Positions 1-21,918 of a stretch of 64,000 nt of DNA are shown here, in pieces. The number at the start of each line of letters is the position of its first letter. The stretch's first letter is position 1. Source of the stretch: Amia ocellicauda. Lineage: Eukaryota > Chordata > Actinopteri > Amiiformes > Amiidae. The notes under the pieces were generated by a model. That model was not told where the DNA came from. It saw only the letters and a program-made list of their open reading frames with translations, and did not search any database. The stretch lies in assembly GCF_036373705.1 (NCBI RefSeq), contig NC_089856.1, forward strand, positions 919,501-983,500, given 5' to 3'. The position numbers and the translations under genes are program-made.

Positions 1-74
1 AGCTAAAGTCCACAGTCCTCTGGTAAGAAGGGCTTTTCTGGGCTGTGCTAGGACGGCTGCGGGACACGCTTTCC

Positions 75-400
75 TGCAGAGACAGAGAGAAACACAGAGA
101 CAAACAGAGACACAGAGACACAGAGAGACGGAGAATGACAGAGAGACGCAGAATGACACAGAATGACAGAGACGCAGAGACAGAGACATAGACGCAGAAT
201 GACACAGAGACACAGAGATGCAGAGACGCAGAATGACAGAGACGCAGAATGACACAGAGACGCAGAGAGACAGAGACACAGACACAGAGAGACACAGACG
301 CAGAACGACAGAGACGCAGAAAGACGTAGAGACACAGAGAGACGCAGAGACACAGAGACACAGAAGCAGAAACACAGAGAGACGCAGAAAGACAGAGTTA
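75..400. repeat. CAGAGA-type tandem repeat
   Basis: Irregular tandem array of CAGAGACA / CAGAATGACAGAGA units, purine-rich on the plus strand. It gives spurious long open frames on both strands. It lies downstream of the CHCHD5 polyadenylation signal. Confidence 0.85.
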
Positions 401-463
401 TTAATGTCAATCTATCCTCAGCCTCAAACAGTGGAAAATGCATCTGTGATGTGAATGCATTAT

Positions 464-469
464 TTTATT
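464..469 (-). terminator. CHCHD5 poly(A) signal candidate
   Basis: AATAAA on the minus strand, about 45 nt beyond the in-frame stop codon at 514-516 of the last recognised CHCHD5 exon. It would give a very short 3' UTR and supports exon 3 being terminal. Confidence 0.45.
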
Positions 470-513
470 ATTCAAATGATCGTTGTTATTATTGTTAATA
501 TTTGCTATTATTG

Positions 514-1871
514 CTACCGCCTCCCTCCCATTTGTTGTGGCATTAATGGCATGTTGTGGAGGTGCATTGCATGTGTGTGTATGTGTTTGTTTTTCTCGCG
601 TGTGCGGCGTGTTGTCTCACCCAGCGCCGTTATGTCCACGGTCTCGGCACACGCCAGGAAGCGCGACACGTGCGCCGAGCAGCGGGAGGCAGAGTCCTGG
701 TTGTCACGTAGACAGCGCTCAAATTCCGAGAACTGGGAAGAGCACTGGGAGCGGATCAACTGGATCACTGGACTGGAGAGAGAGAGGGGGGTTACTGTCC
801 TGTCCTGGTCTGGACTGGCTCTGCTGTGAGCTGGATGTCCTGACCCTGACACCCCCCCATCCCCATCCGCCACTCACTGTGAGGACGTGCACTGCGCCAC
901 CTTCATCTTCAGCTGCTGGCACTCCCGCTGCCATGAGGATGGGTTGGCAGCCACACACATCCCATAATCCTCCATCTCCTTCCGACAAAACTCAGCCGTG
1001 ATCTCCATGGCAGCCTGCCTATGGGGGGGGACATTGTAAAGGTGAAACACAAACTACAATGCATATAGTACATACTCCAGGTGTGCAGTGTGTGCAGTCT
1101 ATATACTCCAGGTGTGCAGTGTGTACAGTGTTTATACTCCAGGTGTGCAGTGTGTACAGTGTTTATACTCCAGGTTTGCAGTGTGTGCAGTGTTTATACT
1201 CCAGGTGTGCAGTCTATACTCCAGATGTGCAGTGTGTACAGTGTTTATACTCCAGGTGTGCAGTGTGTACAGTATTTATACTTCAGTTGTACAGTGTGTA
1301 CAGTGTTTATACTCCAGGTGTGCAGTCTATACTCCAGATGTGCAATGTGTACAGTCTATATACTCCAGGTGTGCAGTGTGTGCAGTGTTTATACTCCAGG
1401 TGTGCAGTGTGTACAGTGTTTATACTTCAGTTGTACAGTGTGTACAGTGTTTATACTCCAGGTGTGCAGTCTATACTCCAGATGTGCAATGTGTACAGTG
1501 TTTATACTCCAGGTGTGCAGTCTGTACTCCAGATGTGCAGTGTGTACAGTGTTTATACTTCAGGTGTGCAGTGTGTACAGTGTTTAAACTCCAGATGTGC
1601 AGTGTGTACATTCTATATACTCCAGGTGTGCGGTATGTAAAACATATGCAGGTCCATTATCCTGGTATTTTCAGTTCAACTAGCAGATGCAGTGGCTGTA
1701 GTAGAAGAGTAACCGCAGCACTAGTTACAGCAGAGTATTGTATTGACCTGGGTGACGGCTGTTATAAAGTAACAAGGATATACATCGTAAAAAAGGCTTG
1801 TAACAGACAAACAGAGTAGCGTAGACAGTTATACAGCGGCACAGCAACAAAGCACACAAGCGGACTTACAT
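514..1871 (-). CDS. CHCHD5: CHCHD5, twin CX9C mitochondrial protein
   Basis: Three exons on the minus strand: 1871-1870 (the first two bases of ATG, at the end of exon 1), 1018-878 and 772-514 with stop; phases agree and give 133 aa. The protein starts MQAAMEITAEFC, close to human CHCHD5 as I recall it (MQAALEV...). Four CX9C motifs are visible: two in exon 2 (C-RKEMEDYGM-C, C-QQLKMKVAQ-C) and two in exon 3 (C-SSQFSEFER-C, C-SAHVSRFLA-C), which is the family hallmark. Such proteins are imported into the mitochondrial intermembrane space by the MIA40 disulfide relay; the precise role of CHCHD5 is unsettled. The last ~35 residues, after ACAETVDITALG, are basic, run into CA-repeat sequence and do not look conserved. 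A donor (CTGG|gtgaga, exon end 621) could instead splice to a terminal exon outside the window, so the C-terminus is uncertain. The gene is divergent from ATP13A1. Confidence 0.85.
1068..1640. repeat. Minisatellite in CHCHD5 intron 1
   Basis: About 20 diverged units of roughly 27-31 bp built from GTGTGCAGTGTGTACAG plus TTTATACTCCAG. Stop codons are rare, so all three plus-strand frames stay open for 500-700 bp. These frames are repeat artefacts, not genes. Confidence 0.9.
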
Positions 1872-2060
1872 GATTAAGCAGCCGGACGCCCCACGTTACC
1901 GTCACGCTGCGGCCACCAAGGTCAGCCTGCCCACCCTCGACGTGCATTGGCCGATAAACTTGACCGTCACCACAGGAAGCGCTACGTCGCCAGATTCTAT
2001 TGGCTGCCACACGTGTCAGTCTTCCGTCTCAGGTTCCGAGCCCGACGCCGCTGAGGAGCT
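1870..2060 (-). other. CHCHD5: CHCHD5 exon 1 / 5' UTR and promoter edge
   Basis: CpG-rich stretch ending in a consensus donor (ATCAT|gtaagt; donor at 1869-1868). Joined to exon 2, which begins GCAGGCTGCC after an AG at 1020-1019, it creates ATGCAG. The upstream limit, taken as about 2060, is a guess. Confidence 0.55.
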
Positions 2061-2379
2061 CCCTTAAAGAGACCGCAGCACAAATCCGGTCCCCAGCTGT
2101 CATTCATTCATTCTTTCTCTGTCGCCTCTCCCTTTCTTTTTCCTCGGCAGTGTGTCACATTGTGTAGTCCTTTGTAGAATGGACTTAATACGAAAAGCAG
2201 ACATCAGTCAATTACTACCACTACTACTAATAACCCAATACATCTTTATTGTCCATTCAACAGTGCATAGCATAGCGCTCGTTTTGGGCTTGACTGTGGC
2301 ACACTTGCACACCCGACATACACAGCGTGCGAAAATCATTCATAATACAGTCAACACACCGAGCCGCTCCGCTTCCCTC

Positions 2380-2500
2380 CCCCGGAAGCCCTTGCCGCGA
2401 CGTGACGTCAGAGGTCAGCCAGCGGCATTGGAACGCCGAGGTGGAGAACGCGGGGTTCGCTGCGTGCTGCGTGGTGACGTGCTTCCGTACACGGAAGCGA
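2380..2500 (+). promoter_or_regulatory. ATP13A1 proximal promoter motifs
   Basis: Within ~300 bp of the ATP13A1 start codon are a full CRE palindrome TGACGTCA (2403-2410), a TGACGTG core (2475-2481, the core of XBP1/ATF6-type elements), an ETS-like CCGGAAG near 2390, and an ETS half-site palindrome CTTCCGT-AC-ACGGAAG (2482-2497). The region is CpG-rich and lies between the divergent CHCHD5 and ATP13A1. Motif calls are by eye; function is inferred. Confidence 0.5.
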
Positions 2501-2534
2501 AAGTGTGTGTGTGTGTAGAAACATCTTCAACTCG

Positions 2535-2571
<37 letters not shown>

Positions 2572-2673
2572 GCAGCGTGCGTGTGTGCGGGGGAGACAGG
2601 GACGGGCAGCTCGTATCTGTGCGCGACCAGCAGCTGCGAGGACGGGCGGCGGAGACCCAGACGGACGGCCGGA

Positions 2674-13513
<10,840 letters not shown>

Positions 13514-14248
13514 GGGTCCCGCGCAGACGGACCTGATCACTACAGAACAGCCGTGCCTAGCGACAGAACCCACGGAACCCCGGAACAGCGGCGGCGCCTC
13601 GCAAACACATGATGCCACAGAGGAGAGGAGTACGGGGGAGGGGGGGGCACATCACAAACTGCAATGCCCCCCTGGAACTGAACAGCTGCCCCAACACCCC
13701 TCCCTCCATCGCTTTCATTTCTTTGTTCCGTTTCTCATTCCTTCCGTCTCCCGCCCTCTCTGTCCCTCCCTCGCTCGCTCTTACTCCTTCCCCTCCACTG
13801 TCACCCCTCTCTCCTGCTCTCTCTCTCCCAACCCCCCCCCCCGGCCCGAGAGTGGAGTATTGTGAGAAGGGGGAGGGTGTTCACTGTAACACAGCCCCCC
13901 CGAGTGTTCAACAGAATGGGGATTTTATTACTATGATGATAATTAATATTGTTATGATTGTTATTATTGTTTTGTAAGGACAGAGCTGGGAGAGGAGGAG
14001 GTGATAAATTATGACAACAGACTCGCACACCATCTACTGTGTTTCTCATCCCTCGTTCTGCTGCAGCGTCTTTTTCTTCAACACACACACACACACACTC
14101 ACACACGGGTAAGTGTACAGGATAGACACACAGATGCACAATCTCTCTCACACACTCACTCGCCTCCTACGATGACCAGCACTCGCTCTCCGATTTTCAT
14201 TTTCTTTGGAACTATTGTTTGGGGGATTTTACTATAATGATTGAGGTT

Positions 14249-14254
14249 ATTAAA
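14249..14254 (+). terminator. ATP13A1 poly(A) signal candidate
   Basis: ATTAAA followed by an A-rich stretch, ~735 nt after the ATP13A1 stop. The 3' UTR (13514-~14275) holds C/T-rich and CA-repeat sequence. Confidence 0.5.
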
Positions 14255-14274
14255 AAAAGAAAGGAAAAAATGAA

Positions 14275-15048
14275 TCCATGGTGCAGATCCAGTGACCACA
14301 GGGTCCCAGTGAGGAAGAGGATATGACATGTGGAGTCCAGCAGAGGGTGCTGTTGCAGTCTGTCAGTCTTACTGTATTATCAATTTATTATGAATTTATT
14401 GAGGCAGCGTGGTGGGGGGGGTGGGTGAACTCACTGCTTAGACAGTGAATCCTGTCCAGTTTTAGACTGGGGGGGGGGTGCACACACGCCGAGTCTGATG
14501 GTGTGTTCTTTGTCAGTGATGCATATTCATCTGCAGCTCTTAATTGGTTAATTGCGTTGGGGTCATTATCAGGAGAAGTCAGGTAGCCAGTGTCGACTCC
14601 AGGTCTTAATCTGTCGATAACTGTAAAACCTGCAGTAGCCCCTAAACCCCTTGAGGACTGGAGCCGCCCAGCCCTGGACTCCCTAAAGCAGGGGTTCCCA
14701 ACCCTGGTCCTGCAGGGCCCCCTGCCCTGCTGACTTGTGTTCCAACTGAGCTCTCAATTACTTAATTGTACCCTTAATTTAACTAATTTCTAACTAATTC
14801 ATTATTTTAAACAGTAGGGGGTTTAAGTGAAGTGTATAATTGTATAAAGAACGTATTAAAGAACCAACTCTTATTACACAATTTCAAATCTGAGCAGATT
14901 GTTACTGTTAGTGTTCACAAACCAGCAGGGTGGGGCTACGCCAGGACCAGGGGTGTGAACCCCTGCCCTTCAGGACTGACACTCTCCCTCAAGACAAGGG
15001 CTGCAGCGTAAGAGGAGAGACTTGAAGACGCGAGTCGCACTTTGTGTC
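14275..15048. other. Intergenic DNA between convergent ATP13A1 and MVB12A
   Basis: No gene seen. It contains degraded interspersed repeats: GTGTCGACTCCAGGTCTTAA near 14593, shared with 58916, and at 14690-14830 a segment (GGGTTCCCAACCCTGGTCCT... then TTAATTGTACCC) of a type with related fragments near 58555, 60015 and 61230. Confidence 0.6.
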
Positions 15049-15054
15049 TTTATT
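15049..15054 (-). terminator. MVB12A poly(A) signal
   Basis: AATAAA on the minus strand, ~460 nt beyond the MVB12A stop codon at 15512. Defines a 3' UTR of roughly 15030-15511. Confidence 0.65.
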
Positions 15055-15511
15055 GAGTACAAACCCCCAGCCTGCACAGCTCGGGTTAAAAAGTAAAGCT
15101 TAAAGATGAACAATGAAAACATACACACACACATACATACATACATTCATACATCTATATATATATATATATAACTGTAATTCCTCTTCCCTTACTCTTC
15201 TACTACTATTCGATATCTATGTAACGGGTTGGGTGTGTTGGGTTTGGAATGTGGGTCATCGTGGTTCCTCCGCCGGAGCCTCGGTCTGGAATGCGATGAC
15301 ATCATCCACCTCGGCACCATCATGTCACTGGTGTGACAGGTAAGAGTGTCCCTCTCATCAGTATTCGTAAATATATCGGTGACAGTGTAACAGTCCATGT
15401 ATTGATGTGTGTTAACAGTGTATCGGTGTTACAGTGTAGGTGCAGAGTGTGTGTCGGTCAGTGAGTGTGTACGTGCATGTTGTAGTGTCAGTGTGTGTAA
15501 CAGGCCGTGCT

Positions 15512-17566
15512 CTAGGCCTGTGAGTTGGAGGTCAGAGAGGAGCTGTGAGAAATCACTGGGCATGTCCGGCTGGCAGCAGTCTTCTCAACTGTGAAGGTGT
15601 AGTTGTACTGCAACACAACGACAATGCGTCACACAACAAGACAACATGTCACACAACAGCACAGCACAACTACAGCTCTAAGCCTGCCCACCTCGTTCTC
15701 GATGTCCTGCACTGACTTGATTTGGATGTTGTTCAGGCTCATGGATGGAACCTGAGAGAGAGGGGAGGGTTATTACTACAGTTAGACTGACACACAGACT
15801 GACTGACTGACACACTGACTACACCACACAGGTACTCACCCCGCCCTCTGCCTTGGCCTCGAACCTTGGGTGCAGTGCGAAGGGAACACCATCCATCGCT
15901 AAGAGAGAGAGACAAACTTTTAAACACCTTTATTAGAGTAATATAAAAGGAACTACTTGGTTCCATAAATAACACCCCACATGAGGGAGAGGGAGAGGGA
16001 GAGCGCTCAGGGGGGCAGGGCGGGGGTACCGGAGATGTTGTAGATGTTGCTGGTTTCCTCCATTTCCGAAAATTCCAGGTTGCTACGACGGCGGCTGAGT
16101 TTGCCCAGGGCGGGGCCGCGGGGGGTGCTGTTACTGGAACACGGGGGGGGGGGGGGGGGGGGTAAGACACAGAGCTGAGGTTAAGAAAACCCACACAATA
16201 CATTATATCGGTCATTTAGCTTTAAATAATAATAATAACAACAACAACCGAAATGCGGCCGACTGAAACACCTCAAGACTCACTCATTAATAGGATTAAT
16301 ATGATGATTATAATTAAAATCCACAGTGAACGGGGATGGGGGGTTACCTGGGCCGAAGGGGTAGCGGGGGGGGCTGCTGCTCCAGGGACAGGCCCTTCAT
16401 GTCCAGACTGAGGTTGCGGGGCTTGGCCTGGGGGGCCGGGTGGGAGAAGGGGCTCTTCTTGCACCACACCACGAAGCCGTGCATATCACTGTACACAGAG
16501 AGGGGCGGGGGAGGGGAGTTACAGCAGTTTACATGTATGTAGACGAGCTGGACAAGACAACAGTAGCTTTAGCAGCAGTAATAACACTTGCCACAGTAAT
16601 AACAGGAACTATAGCTCCTGTTATTACTGCTGCTATAGTTGTAGTAGTAAGTCACCACAGTAATAACGAGCTATAGCAGCAGTAATAGCACTCGCCACAG
16701 TAACAACAGGACCTATAGCAACATTAATAACATGAGCTATAGCAGCAGTAATAAAACTCGACACAGTAATAACAGGAGCTATAGCCGCAGTAATAACACT
16801 CGCCACAGTAACAACAGGAGCTATAGCAGCAGTAGCCGCAGTAATTACAGGAGCTATAGCCACAGTAATAACACTCACCACAGTAACAACAGGAGCTATA
16901 GCAGCAGTAATAACACTCACCACAGTAACAACAGGAGCTATAGCAGCAGTAGCTGCAGTAATAACAGGAGCTATAGCCACAGTAATAACGAGCCACAGTA
17001 ATAACACCAACTATAGCAGCAGTAATAACACTCACCACAGTTACAACAGGAGCTATAGCAGCAGTAATAACAGGAGCTATAGCAGCAGTAATAACACTCC
17101 ACAGTAACAACAGGACCTATAACAGCATTAATAACACGAGCTATAGCAGCAGTAATAACAGGACCTATAGCAGCAGTAATAACACTCGCCACAGTAATAA
17201 CAGGAGCTATATCAGCAGTAATAACAGCAGCAGTAGCAGCATGGCTGTGACACTGACCCCAGGCAGGTGTAGTGGGGCAGCACCACTCTGCTCTTGCCGG
17301 TCAGTTTGATGTCCAGCACGGCCCTGTCCGCACTGGTCAGCGGCACCATCCGCACACACACCCGCTTCTTCTTAGAGACCGACACCTCTGAGTGGGGGGG
17401 CAGACAGAGAGAGACGAGACAGAGACAGACCGCTGGTCATGACACGACTCAGTGCACACTACACAACAAGCGTAACCCTTATTGTGAGGCTGTTACGCTT
17501 GTGATATTGTGTAGTATGTGTGGAACATTGCGTGATAGTGCGTGTTAAACCACATAAGTCACTTTG

Positions 17567-17597
<31 letters not shown>

Positions 17598-19231
17598 CAG
17601 ACAGTGCACAAGCTGTGTACGTGTGCGTGTCTGCACGTGTGTCTGCTCATCAGAATGGCTGACTCACTGTTCTCCAGGTACTCCGGGATGTAGCAGTATC
17701 CGTGAGGAATGGACTCCTTCTCAGAGATAATCTGAATATCTGCTACCACCATGCCCCCCGCCATGCTCTGAGAGAGAGAGAGAGAGAACTGGAGTCAGCG
17801 CTGTGGGGACTAGAGTATAGTACACAGCAGGGTTGGGGTCAATTCAATTTAAATTGAAATTCATGGGCTAATTCCATCTCAAATCTTATACTTTTTTTAA
17901 TTGATCACTTCCAATTTGAATTCTTAATGATTCTTGTAATTCAAATTCATGAATTGGAACTGTGATTCTTCTAATTGGAATTTAGACATTTTAACCTGGA
18001 ATTGAATTTATAATTGTCAGTATCTCATACTTCAGAATTGAATTGGAAATGCTTTTCATGTGCCTTGTTTTAATCATTTTACCATTTTAACCTTTTTAAT
18101 CCATTATGAATCCTCTATAATGATGTATCATGTGTTCTTAAACTACTTTATTTTGTAATAATTGTGACATTTGTCAATGATTTAGACAATACAATGTTTA
18201 CAAGACAGTGGTTTATTATTTAAATTACAGGCAGATGCTTCTCAGGTCAATTGTTCCTGGCCTCCTAGGAACTGAGGAATTTCTATGATCTGAATCTCAG
18301 CCTCTGAGATCCTCATCCACCTAATAGACACTCATACAAGACAGTGTCCTAGTCCTGCCCTCTTGTTGGGAAGGATATGTCACAAGAACCATAAAATTAC
18401 TTGCAATTACCCACTATAACTCTAAAACGTAGGACCTACCTCGCTGTCCTTGTTTGTTGGGTAGAAGGATTGTGGAGGTTTTGACTGTGTTAAGGATTGC
18501 TTGTGTTGAACCTGATGTTGTGATTGAACCTGGACTGGCTGAGGACCCACTGCCTACCGCTTCGGACAAACACTTTCACAATGTCAGAGAAGCCTCTGGT
18601 GTTTGATCACTTTTGAAAACTTAAGTGATGGTAACAAAGAAGGAAACCGTTAAGGATTAAGGAATTGGTGTGGGAGAAATATAGAATTGGAATTGAGTTT
18701 GCAGAATTGATCCGAATTTGGAATTGAGATTAATTGAATTGAAAAGGAATTTAGGAAAGTGTTTTGGATAATGATTTGATTTGATAAAATTTATAGGGAT
18801 AAAGAATTTAATTAGTGGAATTGACCCCAACCCGGCAGTACAGTACAGTATAGTAGTGTAATAGTGCAGTATAGGGCCTAGACTGGAGCCAGCAGTTCCT
18901 TACGGTGCTGTAGCAGAGGTAGTAGCCGGACTTCAGGCCGAAGCCCTTGACAAAGTGAGCCGTCGAGCCGTCCTGGGTCACATTGATCTGCATCAGAGGA
19001 GGAGAGAGAGTGTGAGGCTGACGGCAGACTGACAGAGCGTCTGTGCAGCGTGTCAGAGGGCAGTGTAGGGTACAGGGGTCCATGTTGGGACGGGGCTGAA
19101 GGGCGCAGTTTAGGGACAGGGGGCAGTGCCATACTCACCAGTGTAAAGTCTCGGGGGCAGGTGTTGATATTGGAGGTCCAGGCCAGCGCTGTCACGGGCT
19201 GTGGGGGGGTGCCAGACATGTAAAACGACAT
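15512..19231 (-). CDS. MVB12A: MVB12A, ESCRT-I subunit (MABP and UMA domains)
   Basis: ESCRT-I subunit that stabilises the TSG101-VPS28-VPS37 core and helps sort ubiquitinated cargo into multivesicular bodies. Coding exons on the minus strand: 19231-19139, 18987-18904, 17767-17668, 17387-17258, 16488-16348, 16133-16030, 15898-15840, 15751-15692, 15607-15512 (stop). Phases agree; 288 aa against 273 in human (from memory). The MABP domain (~residues 8-150) shows the conserved [32 protein letters not shown] and GFVVWCKK segments. A Pro-rich linker (~155-190) follows. The C-terminal UMA region (~217-275) contains [12 protein letters not shown] and [18 protein letters not shown], which contact the ESCRT-I core in the family. 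The first ATG lies one base into its exon; a non-coding first exon with donor at 20144-20143 is likely. Intron 2 carries a MITE-like element and intron 4 a minisatellite. Confidence 0.95.
16555..17232. repeat. Minisatellite AGCAGTAATAACA / GGAGCTATAGC, MVB12A intron
   Basis: About 680 bp of diverged units such as CACAGTAATAACAGGAGCTA and TAGCAGCAGTAATAACACTC between two MVB12A coding exons (17258 and 16488). Both strands have long meaningless open frames because of the trinucleotide periodicity. Confidence 0.9.
17830..18833. mobile_element. MITE-like non-autonomous DNA element, MVB12A intron 2
   Basis: Bounded by perfect 16-bp inverted termini GGGTTGGGGTCAATTC (17830-17845) and its complement (18818-18833). 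The interior is ~1 kb, AT-rich, with many AATTGAATTGG-type motifs and no ORF. A clear target-site duplication was not found, so the superfamily is open. Confidence 0.65.
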
Positions 19232-20144
19232 CCTGGGGGAACAATGCTCCGTTACTGACATGACCCTTGTAACAATTTATAGTATTGATCAGCAACTATA
19301 TTGAATTTATCCAAATTAACTACCCGGCCTGTGTGTATCAGACAGAGACATTCCGTTCCCAAAACATCTGATTTCCCTCCCTTGACGCTTTCAGGTAAAC
19401 ATGGCTGCATTGATAACGAACCGTCCTGTTGTTTCTGAGAGTCGTCCACAAGGTCACAGCAGTGAATCTGTACCAAAGGGCCTGCATATCCACTCATTAG
19501 CTCTCTGATTACTCTGTAGCCAATACAATCTGTTCATTTTACGTATTAATCAGTATTTACTTCATATTCATTGATTCTCCCGAATATTTTCCACATATAG
19601 ACTTTTCTTTGTTCGCTTTCGAGGTCTTGACGTATAAATAGCCGCACCTAATTGCTGCTAATACAATAGTAATAATATAGCTACTCAGAAAGAAGGAGAC
19701 GGACGGGCAGGGAGGAGGAGAGCAGACACTATATAGGCCACTGCATGGTAGTGGTGACGTCAGTCGTCTTGTATTATTACCTGCCACCGCAACACACCGT
19801 CATTTCCTTCTTCCTACCTGTGCTTTACGTCACGGCTCACCTTACTTCCACGTCCATAGGGACACAGAGCTGGACACCCAGCTGGAGACAGCCTGCACTA
19901 CTGTGACTGTCGTGTCAGAGCTGTGTGTGTCAATGTCCCCAGTGAATGACCGAGTGCGGGACCCAGTGCGGGACACAGGCGGGTCTCAGCACTGGCGCTT
20001 CCCTGCGCTCTCTTCCGCGTCATCGGGGCTTTGATATTCCCTGACAGTCACTTACAGGAACTACAGGTTAAAAGGCACTTTTTTAACGATTTAAACTGCC
20101 CACCCGTGCGCCGAACCGGCCCGGGACACGCAGCGGACACTCAC

Positions 20145-20380
20145 CTTGCCAAACGCCGCGGCGACACCGACGATCCGGGCTCACGGTCCGCTCTGGCTGC
20201 ACTTTGCAAACTTTCTCCGCGGGACTCGGACTGTGTCGCCTCAGCAGCTGCGATGCTCGGAGCAGGAAGTGGCCTCGAACACTACAAATCCCAAGATGCA
20301 ACCGGCGGGGGTTGTTCTTTTACGCATGCGCATGTGTACGTATGAAGGGGTTCCACGTAGATTTCAGTCCGCCATCTTGG
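20145..20380 (-). promoter_or_regulatory. MVB12A promoter and non-coding exon 1
   Basis: CpG-rich. The minus strand has a donor GGCAAG|gtgagt (exon end 20145), fitting a 5' UTR exon spliced to 19232. Upstream motifs: ACTACAAATCCCAAGATGC (20281-20299, ZNF143-like), GCATGCGCA (near 20323, NRF1-like), and GCCATCTTG (20371-20379, YY1-like). Motif assignments are by eye. Confidence 0.55.
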
Positions 20381-20809
20381 GTGAGAATAAAAATGATTTC
20401 AAAGCTTCGATAATGTCCTATTACATTACATTACAACCCCTGATTTCTCGCTATTTGATCTGTTTTTGGTCACATCGCCTGTTAAGATCATCCAAGTAGC
20501 CTTTCCGATGCCAGGGATTTAAAGTTGCTTCGCTCTCTTTCCCTTGAATGTCTCGACGGAACAATCAATATTTTAAAATATTTTCTGAAAATCCCAAATC
20601 TTTTTTCCAGAAACTTTTGTATTGGGTTTTCATGTGACATTCGCCATTCATTTGCGCAGTATTATGTTTTAAAAATAAGCACAAAGCATTCGCATTTTTA
20701 GTGGCATTGAAAGATAATAAAATAAAAAGTTTTATTGGCATCTGCACGTCACGTCATGTTGTCCTGTGTGTAGTGGTGTGTGCTGTCTGTATTTATGCGG
20801 AAGAGACGA

Positions 20810-20950
20810 AAACTACATCTCCCAGAGTAGTTGCGCATTGTTGCCACTGCGCATGCGCGGTGCTGAGCGGGTCCGCTGTGTGTATTGTAGGCGCGGGATG
20901 AATTTGAAATAAACCGGGAATAAAAACACGGCGGAGACAAGATGGCGGAC
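20810..20950 (+). promoter_or_regulatory. DSN1 promoter with ZNF143, NRF1 and YY1-like motifs
   Basis: ACTACATCTCCCAGAGT (20812-20828, ZNF143-like), TGCGCATGCGCG (~20847, NRF1-like) and CAAGATGGCGGAC overlapping the start codon (20938-20950, YY1-like). This is the same set, in mirror order, as on the MVB12A side. Confidence 0.55.
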
Positions 20951-21374
20951 AGCGCCGGGTCAGCGGGGAGCGAGGCTCTGTCCGAAACACACACACACAG
21001 GTATGTTGCCTTCGCTTTAAACAAATCTTCTGTTTGTGACGTGAAACACAAAAGGCAAGTCAGTGTTTTTAAACTGCGGAAGTGAAGCGGGTGCCGTGAG
21101 AAGCCGCGACTGTGACGTCAGAGGAGTCGTGTTCGGTGTATGTGTCTAAAATAATGACGTAGGCAGCTGTGCGAGATGTGCTATTCTGTCAGGCTGGTGT
21201 AGCTATACGTGACTTCTGTGTGTAGTGTGTGAGCAGCACACCACAGCACGACCACATGTTTGTGTTCAGGGTAACCAGCTCACCGCTCTCCTGTAATAAC
21301 GTGCTTGTGTTCCCTCTTCTCCAGCTGTCAACACGCACACAATGAACCCACGACAGACAAGGTGCCCTCCCCGT

Positions 21375-21463
<89 letters not shown>

Positions 21464-21880
21464 GCGTCTCTCTCTTTCTGTCTGTGTGTGTCTGTTGAAT
21501 GTGAGAGACACTGTGGACATTCTTCAACCCAATAACCACAGTCTTTACAACAACACTTTTCCAGGTGTCCTCTGTCCCGCTGCACTCCGAGTTTGTTGCC
21601 CCAGACGATCTGCAGTGTCCCCCCTCAGATACCCCCGGGGGCAGGAAGAGATTCCCATCCAGGAGCCCCAGCCTGGGGGGGCCGGAGCGCAAATCCCCCC
21701 GCACTGGCGTCTCCCCCACAGAGCCGCACGGGGAGAGCAAGGGAGCGGGTCGGGCCAGAGCCCAGGGGACGGGACTGAGCCCTCGGAGTCGCAGGAAGTC
21801 CTGGAGGCGGTCGGTCCGGGGCCGGCGCTCGCTGCCTGCCCTCCCCCGAGACTCCTGCGGTGCGTGCGTCTGTCTCCTCC

Positions 21881-21918
<38 letters not shown>

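Noticed and set aside
60-400. Possible CRISPR-like or coding repeat array
   Set aside because: Units are short and irregular with no unique spacers; it is simple sequence in a vertebrate genome.
1059-1819. Cys/Tyr-rich frames repeating YTPGVQCVQ
   Set aside because: Minisatellite in CHCHD5 intron 1, not a repeat protein.
16633-17192. [16 protein letters not shown] hydrophobic repeat frames on the minus strand
   Set aside because: Minisatellite inside an MVB12A intron. The apparent membrane protein comes from AGCAGTAATAACA periodicity.
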